Assembly (NCBI GenBank): GCA_016946835.1
Contig: JACVTC010000021.1
Span: forward strand, 597,501 to 661,500
Source of the DNA: Neocallimastix lanati (nom. inval.)
Lineage: Eukaryota > Neocallimastigomycota > Neocallimastigomycetes > Neocallimastigales > Neocallimastigaceae
DNA length: 64,000 nucleotides
Reading direction: 5' to 3'
Part shown: positions 57,850-64,000 of the stretch, piece by piece
Layout: each line of letters begins with the position of its first letter
Position numbering within the stretch: the stretch's first letter is position 1
The notes under the pieces: generated by a model
The model's input: only the letters and a program-made list of their open reading frames with translations
The model's database searches: none
What the model was told of the DNA's origin: nothing
Made by a program: the position numbers and the translations under genes

Positions 57850-58441
57850 GGCAGCTAACTTATTATTAATAAGTATTATTTATTAACACTAGAGTATGAA
57901 CTAGTATAAAAATTCATAATATTAAAATAAAGGATAAATAATATTTATTATATAATACTATTTAAAAATAAAAACTAGAGTATGAACTAGTATAAAAATT
58001 CATAATTTAAAATTAAAAATAAAATATATATATGTATATATATATAATAATATAATAATATAATAATAAATAAAAATAAATAAATTAGTAAAAAAAAAAT
58101 AAGGGTTATATAGGTTTATAATTTGTTAACAACACACTATTGGAACTAGATTCTAGGTTGAGTTAACATACTATAAATTAGAATAGGTGAAAGAGAGTAG
58201 TAGATTTTTATTATAGAGAGTAGAGCACGTATAGAATAGAAAATTTATTAGGAGAATAGCATATTATTGTATCGATACTCTAATTTAGAGAAGGCAAAAC
58301 TTTACAATAATAGTGTGAAAACTAATAAAGAGAGTATATATAATACGTGGAGGTCGAAAATATAATAAAAAGGCTACGAAAATTTTGTGCCACCTTATAT
58401 ATAACTCTGTTTCCTAAATATAATACTTTAAAGAAGATATA

Positions 58442-58496
<55 letters not shown>

Positions 58497-58693
58497 TATT
58501 AAAGAAACATATAATAAGTGAATGAATAAATAAATTGAAATTGAATATATAAAATTTTAATTAATTAAAAATTTGATTAAATAATTAAATTTAAATATAT
58601 AAATATTTTGTTAGTGAATAAATTATTATATAAAATAAAGTATATAAATTATATAAAGGAGAAAACAAAATTACTTCTAAATTCCAGAGTAAA
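57850..58693 (+). other. Element I leader with long-range RNA stems and a poly(A) run
   Basis: Stems: 58205-58215 with 58361-58371 (11 bp) extended by GTAG/CTAC, 58226-58232 with 58343-58349 (7 bp), 58262-58270 with 58304-58312 (9 bp). GTGGAGGTCGAAA (58347-58359) is identical to 46271-46283 in element B. An A run of about 52 lies at 58443-58494. Confidence 0.65.
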
Positions 58694-59587
58694 ATGTCCG
58701 ATTTAAAATCAATTAATTTCAATAGAATTCCTATATTAGGTCAACCGACTGTAGAATTTGATGATTGGAATTTCTCATATACTCGTTGGTGTAATTCCAA
58801 TAAAATTGACGAAGAAGAAAAGATAGAATGTTTAATTTCAATTACTACTGGTATTGCAAGAAAGATAGTAATAAATTCATTAAATAAAACTACCCCAGAT
58901 AAATATGATACCATTATAAGTAAATTACAGGAACATTACAAGGGTTCTCTTCCTAAAAATTCAAGGTTATTAGAACTTTCAACAGCTACAATTAAGAAAG
59001 GTGAAAGTGTTGCAGAATTCAACATAAGGTTTGAAACACTTTTAAATAAAATTAGAATTGATTTAAATAAGGAAGTTATAATCTCTTATTATATTAATGC
59101 ATTTCGGACTTTAACTAAAACCTATGAGGCTTTATTAGAAGCAGAACCGCAAAACTTAAAAGATGCAATGAAAATAACGTCTAAAAAGGAGAAGATATAT
59201 AAATTAGTAGAATCAAATAGATCCAAAGATAAAGGAGAACCAAACAAAAGAAATATAAAATCTAACACTCAAAATAATAATGGAACATATTATACAAGTA
59301 CTTATAATAAAAATAACACATTTAATAATAAGAATAATAATATAAATAATAGTCACAACAATAATTACCAAAAATATAATAATAATATAAAGCCTACTCA
59401 TAATTATATTAATCAAAATGTTGAAAATAGAAAAATCACATTGAAACCTACACAACTTCAAGATGATGAATTACAAGAAATAACTCAGAAACTTGCTGAT
59501 TTAAAAATCAATGTATGCTTAAATTGTCAAAGAATAGGTCATGTTAAAGATGATTGCCCTGAATTAGAAGAAGAGTGTTTAAATTAA
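58694..59587 (+). CDS. gag: Element I Gag, intact (297 aa)
   Basis: The ATG at 58694 gives MSDLKSINFNRIPILG. The capsid-like half (about residues 5-170) aligns by eye with element G Gag (RIPILGQPTVEFDDW, IVINSLNKT, LSTATIKKGES). An Asn-rich stretch (about 190-250) leads to zinc knuckle CLNCQRIGHVKDDC (about 276-289). The frame ends TGT TTA AAT TAA in a slippery heptamer. A short CTTAA-flanked insertion of H follows 160 bases later. Confidence 0.9.
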   Translation: MSDLKSINFNRIPILGQPTVEFDDWNFSYTRWCNSNKIDEEEKIECLISITTGIARKIVINSLNKTTPDKYDTIISKLQEHYKGSLPKNSRLLELSTATIKKGESVAEFNIRFETLLNKIRIDLNKEVIISYYINAFRTLTKTYEALLEAEPQNLKDAMKITSKKEKIYKLVESNRSKDKGEPNKRNIKSNTQNNNGTYYTSTYNKNNTFNNKNNNINNSHNNNYQKYNNNIKPTHNYINQNVENRKITLKPTQLQDDELQEITQKLADLKINVCLNCQRIGHVKDDCPELEEECLN

Positions 59588-59611
59588 ATTATGGGAGTAA
59601 GCAATCTCCCA
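59578..59611 (+). promoter_or_regulatory. Predicted -1 frameshift signal, element I
   Basis: T TTA AAT (59578-59584), 7-nt spacer with the gag stop, 6-bp stem TGGGAG (59592-59597) with CTCCCA (59606-59611), 8-nt loop. Confidence 0.83.
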
Positions 59612-59744
59612 AAATAACTAAAATTGCATCATCAAATCAATCAATAAATTACCTTAATAACGAAAATAATCAAATCCCTCAAATTAATGTAGCCCAGAAA
59701 AAGAAAGTGCCTACAAGTACTTTGGATAATGTAACAAATCTTAA
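59584..59744 (+). pseudogene. Element I Pol N-terminus, cut off by element H
   Basis: In the -1 frame after the slippery site: LNYGSKQSPKITKIASSNQS and an Asn-rich continuation, similar to the start of element G Pol (LVIGSTQSPEINKIA). It ends at the H LTR. Confidence 0.75.
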
Positions 59745-60304
59745 TGTTACTTAAGATTGTTATAAGGTTTTTTACACAAAAGGTTCTCGACACTAAAGTA
59801 ATTCAAAATATGTTTCATTAAAATAAGTTTTTTTTTATTAGTAAAAATATAAATTATTATTTTATTAATTAATCATTGTAATATTTTAAATTACTTTAAA
59901 ATTAATTAATAAAAGCACAAGTAAAAATATTTTATTATGAAATTTTACACCTATTTATAGTTTTTCAGGAAAATTAATTATTTTAAGTTATCAGTTGTTA
60001 TTAGTAATTATTAGAAATAAAAGAAAATTAAAGAAAATTAAAGAAAACAAGTTTTCTTTCTAGAAAATGAATCTTAGATAAAAAATGATAAAAAATATTA
60101 ATAAAATAGATTTTTCTAGTTTTATCGGTTCAATTGTTTAACCGATAAACACTAGTAATTTCTTTAATATTCTAGTTATAATAAATAAAAAGTTATTAAA
60201 ATTTGGAAAGAGTGGGTGTCGAACCCTAAGGGTTCAGCCCGATGGTTATGGTAACTTACCATTGAACCATAGTTACTAATTTACTAGTTATGAGTTTCGT
60301 TACA
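59745..60304 (-). repeat. Element H 3' LTR with tRNA-like block and U3 hairpin
   Basis: 560 bp on the minus strand, TGTAACGAAAC to AAGTAACA (ends inverted). In order: tRNA-like block (60275-60208), a 15-bp stem with one bulge (60116-60130 with 60140-60155), TATAAATAG (about 59956-59948), then the transcribed part. Purine tract CTAGAGGAGGACCA precedes it (60305-60318). Confidence 0.85.
60208..60275 (-). ncRNA. tRNA-like block in the U3 of element H
   Basis: Minus strand: TGGTTCAATGG (A-box-like, 60269-60259), 33 nt, then GGTTCGACACC (B-box-like, 60225-60215). It also contains two perfect hairpins (ATGGTAA/TTACCAT and GAACCC/GGGTTC). No acceptor stem is evident, so it is not called a tRNA gene. 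Confidence 0.5.
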
Positions 60305-60610
60305 TGGTCCTCCTCTAGGATTCGGATACCAGACGAATCTCAAAACTAGGCTAAACTATACTAAGAAAATTTTATTTAATTATTTTAATATATAAATTAT
60401 TTTAATAGTTATTTGGTGTAAAATTTCAATACATGATAAACATAAAAATACATTATTAATAATAAGGTTACATGAATTTAAATAATATTTATATTAATAA
60501 GTAAAAATAATAAAGATTATTGATATTGATATTAATAGAAATAAATTTGATATTAATAAATATAAATTTTTGTATAATTAATATTATAGATTCATTTTCT
60601 AAATATAAGT

Positions 60611-63600
60611 TTATTTGTTTGATTTATTAAATTTTTTGAGTATTTCTGGACAGTTGAGGTTTTCTTCCGGTTCCCAAGATGCTTCAGATAAAGGATATCC
60701 TTTCCACTTAATAAGATATTGAATCTTTCCATAATGTTTTCTTTTATCAAGTATTTCTTCTACTTCATATTCTTCTTCATCATTAACTATAATTGGAGGT
60801 GGAGGTTCCTTTTTTCTTTTAAAATTGTCTTTGTAGTATGGCTCAAGTTCTGATACATGGATAATTGGGTGTATTCTTATATTTTTTGGAAAATCAATTT
60901 TGTATGTTACTGGAGAGACTTTTTCAATTATTTTTAAGGTCCTAGCTTTCTTGGTTTTAATTTTTTATTTTTATTTCTTAATATGAGTGAACTGTTTATC
61001 CAAACTTTGTCGTTTACTTTGAATTCAGGTGCTTTAATTCTGTGTTGGTTGGCGAATTTTTCTTGTTTATTTCTTGCTTGTTTTAAATTTTCTTTTAATT
61101 GTTTGAAAAGTTTCGCTAAGTTTGTTGTAAATTCTTCAGCACGCGGAACATCAATAGAACTTGGCACAGCTGGTGAGGAGCGAGGGTTGTAACCATAATT
61201 TGCGTAGAAAGGTGATTTATTTAATGATTCTTGAATAGAATTGTTGTAGCAGAATTCAGCAAGGAATAGATAATTATGCCAATTTGAACCTTTAAAATTA
61301 GAGTAACATCTGAGAAATTGTTCTACAACGGAGTTCACCCTCTCCGTTAAACCGTTAGTTTGATGGTGAAAGGGAGAAGAAAGTTTCATTGAGATATTGA
61401 GAGTTTTGCAAATAGAAGTCCAGAATTTAGAAGTGAATTGAGTACCTCTATCGGAAAGAATTTCATTTGGTAATCCATGAAGTCTGAAAATATGAGTCAT
61501 GAATGCCTTAGCAGTATCTTCAGAAGAAGGAACGTTAGGAAATGGGATGAAGTGACCCATTTTTGTGAATCTATCGAGAACAACAAAAATACAAGTATAT
61601 CCATTTGATGAAGGGAGATCAGTGATGAAATCCATGGAAAGCGAAGTCCAAGGTCGGTCAGGAATTTCTAGTGGGTTCAGAAATCCATAAGGTTTGTGTC
61701 TAGAATCCTTTGAACGACAACAGATTTCACAAGATTTAATATAGTCTTTAATATCTTTTTGCATAGATGACCACCAAAAGTCACGATTGATTAAGGAGAA
61801 AGTTTTCTTGAAACCAAAATGACCAGCAGATGGGGAGTCATGACAGATATTTAATACGGAAGAACGACAATTAAGGGGAACATAAATTTTTCCATCAAAG
61901 AGTAAGAAGTTGTTGCTTAAAGAAAATTTAATAGATTCTGGGAAGTCTTCTTTAAAGTTGAGTTTTTTGCAGATTTCATTATAATATTTATCTTTCTTGT
62001 ATTCATGGAGTATTTGATCATTTAAAGAGGCAATGGAAGTGGTAGCGCAAAAATTTTCAGGTTTTAAGACGTTGAAAGGAATGTCAGAGGACAGTTCTTC
62101 TTCATTTGATGCATAATCAGGTCTTCGAGAAAGTGCATCAGGTTTACCATTAGCAGATCCTGCACGATAAGTGATTTTGAAGTTAAATTCTGATAAGAAA
62201 AGAGCCCAACGAACAAGTCTTTGTGACATTTTCTCGGGTTTCTTTTGGTATAAAAGGTTACGATGGTCAGAGAAAATAGTGAATGGGATTGAAGTTCCTT
62301 TTAAGAGATGTCTCCATTGTTCTAAAGCTTCAACGATTGCTAAAAGTTCTTTATCATAAATTGGGTAGTTTTTCTCAGCAGCAGTAAGAGATCTTGAGAA
62401 GAATGCAATAGGATGAATTTTATTGTCCTTTTGAGAAGCTTGGGAAAGTATAGCGCCAATAGCAAAATTACTACTATCTGTTTCGACAAGAAAGGGTAAA
62501 TCACGATTTGGGTATGCGAGTACAGAATCAGAAGAAAATTTGGATTTTAAATCGTCAAATGCTTTTTGAGTTTCAGATGTCCAAACGAATTTCTCATTTT
62601 TCTTCAAAAGTGAATGAAGTGGATGTGTTAAAGCCGCAAATCCTGGAATAAAACGTCTGTAATAGTTGGCAAGTCCTAAGAAGGATTGGAGTTGTTTTAT
62701 ATCAGTGGGAACAGGCCATTCAAGAATAGAGGAAACTTTTTTAGGGTCCATAAGGATACCATCAGAGGAAATTCTATGTCCAAGGAAATCCAAATAGGGA
62801 ACGCAAAATTCACATTTCTTGAGTTTAGCGTACAAACCGGCTTTTCTGAGTTTTGAAAGAACTTTAATAAGATGTTCATAGTGTGTTTCTAAGTCAGGAG
62901 AGAAAATTATAATATCATCAATGTAACAAAAGACAAATTTTCCGAGAAAGTCTTCGAGAACGTCATTGATAAAGTGTTGGAATACGGCAGGAGCGTTCTT
63001 CAGACCGAAAGGCATAACTAAGTATTCAAAATGACCATATTTGCAGTTAAAAGCTGTTTTGTACTCATCTCCTTCTTTTATTCTGACAAGATTATAGGCA
63101 GATCGAAGATCGAGTTTTGAAAAAACTTTTCCTTTGGCAAGGTGTACGAGCATGTCATTGATTAATGGCAAAGGGTAAGAATCGCGAATTGTAATATCGT
63201 TCAAATGTCGGTAGTCAACAACCATCCTTAACTCACCATTCTTTTTAAGTACAAAGAAAACGGGTGCACCAGCAGGGGATTTAGATTTTCTTATGAATCC
63301 TTTTGCTAACATTTCATCTATATATTCTTTAAGTGTAGTAGATTCTTTTTCTGTTAAAGGGTAAATAGGTCCATAGAAAAGAACAGTATTAGGCATAAGT
63401 TTTATTTCACAATCATAAGGTCTATGGGGAGGTAATTCATTCGCATATATTTCGCTAAAGACATCCTTAAATGGAAGTAATTTCTTTGGTAACGATTTAT
63501 TTATTTTATTACTTTCTTTATCTTCTTCTTTTTTATCATTCTTTTTAATAGTATTTAAAGGAACATAAGTAGTGAAGGCGCTGGGAAGTACAAGACAATT

Positions 63601-64000
63601 GGAAATACAATAGTTGGATTTGAAAGAGAGTTCTTTTGAGGCAAAGTCTATAGTGGGATTATGAGTTTCTAGCCAGTCAATGCCTAAAATAGCACAATAC
63701 GAAGGAAGGTCAACAACATAGAAACTTGTTTTACATATGTGGTTTTTATATTTTAAGGATATTGGTGCAGTTTTACCTATGATTGACTGAATACCGCCGG
63801 TTCCAGATACATTAGGGAGATTACATTCACTAGAGTAAGGAATATTGTTTTCTTTTGCGAAGTATACATCCATTAAATTAAGTTGAGAGCCGCAGTCCAG
63901 AAGAATTTTAGTTTTTGTAGAAATATTGGAAACATTAAGAGAGAATTCAAAAATTGGTAGCTTTACATCGGGTTGATCAGAAATTCTTATTCTTGGAATG
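60611..64000 (-). pseudogene. pol: Element H Pol: protease, RT, RNase H, integrase, chromodomain; one frameshift; N-terminus outside
   Basis: Open from the window edge to about 60940, where one T is missing after the GP of the GPF motif; the remainder ([15 protein letters not shown] onward) ends at TAA 60613-60611. Protease has LDCGSQLNLM (about 63905), Cys where Ser or Thr is usual. RT: VDYRHLNDIT, KLDLRSAYNLVRI, MPFGLKNAPAVF, YIDDIIIFS (about 62915). RNase H: ETDSSNFAIG, FSDHRNL, PDALSRRPDY. Integrase: HDSPSAGHFGFKKT, C-x2-C, SMDFITDLP, SDRGTQF, TNGLTERVN. Chromodomain (about 60740-60630): [38 protein letters not shown]. The upstream gag lies beyond the window and may be in the same frame. 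Confidence 0.93.

Larger units (their letters stand above)
57079..59744 (+). mobile_element. Element I: 5' part of a Ty3/Gypsy element, cut by element H
   Basis: 5' LTR, primer site, long leader, intact gag, frameshift signal and the first pol codons, after which element H begins at 59745. LTR start and Gag resemble element G, so I belongs to or near the family that could have supplied functions to G. Confidence 0.88.
59745..64000 (-). mobile_element. Element H: chromovirus, 3' part (5' part outside the window)
   Basis: Minus strand: protease to chromodomain (64000-60611), purine tract and 3' LTR (60304-59745). It interrupts element I. Pol is open except for one missing base near its end, so H is recent. 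Confidence 0.92.

Noticed and set aside
60208-60275. Functional tRNA gene
   Set aside because: As above; the segment folds better as two simple hairpins.

Overview
The window is a block of nested transposable elements in an extremely AT-rich eukaryotic genome. I see no convincing host gene. Very low GC, homopolymer A/T runs of 20-67 bases, Asn-rich proteins, fungal-type Ty3/Gypsy elements (some with chromodomains) and a FLYWCH-type MULE fit an AT-rich early-diverging fungus, an anaerobic gut fungus (Neocallimastigomycota) being my best guess. This is inference; no host marker gene is present.

Layout. 1-3857 is the gag end and pol of a decayed Ty3/Gypsy element (copy A); its last bases and 3' LTR resume at 11125-12091. 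Between them lies a decayed chromovirus (J, ORFs 5376-10502, 3' LTR 10513-11122) preceded by an unassigned stretch with a 38-bp hairpin-forming tandem repeat. 13622-14219 and 20035-21036 are minus-strand LTR relics separated by element G (14220-20034), a deletion derivative with practically identical 1047-bp LTRs. Element E (LTRs 21041-21519 and 30257-30737) has no coding capacity of its own and contains F (22412-28948), a complete element with intact gag and pol, paired LTRs and a 5-bp target duplication.

30741-56546 is an LTR-LTR-internal-LTR-LTR array of the A family (copy B). Its first LTR is split by minus-strand element C (30792-42941, TSD TTAAT), and one LTR of C is split by a Mutator-like DNA transposon D (31248-36371, 9-bp TSD). 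At the right, element I (57079-59744) is cut by minus-strand chromovirus H (59745 to the window end). Order of insertion at the best-resolved site: B, then C, then D.

How the parts work together. A/B, F, G, I and C all end gag with the same recoding module: a zero-frame slippery heptamer (UUUAAAC, UUUAAAU or AAAAAAC), a 6-7 nt spacer and a 6-7 bp hairpin with an 8-nt loop, whose stem bases differ between elements while pairing is kept. This would put Pol in the -1 frame. The leaders of B, G and I share a long-range folded RNA design. C and E look self-primed (Tf1-like): the bases flush with the LTR are complementary to LTR bases about 40 nt after a TATA box. F, G and B instead share a tRNA-type primer site. 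These three RNA-level systems are the most interesting content of the window.
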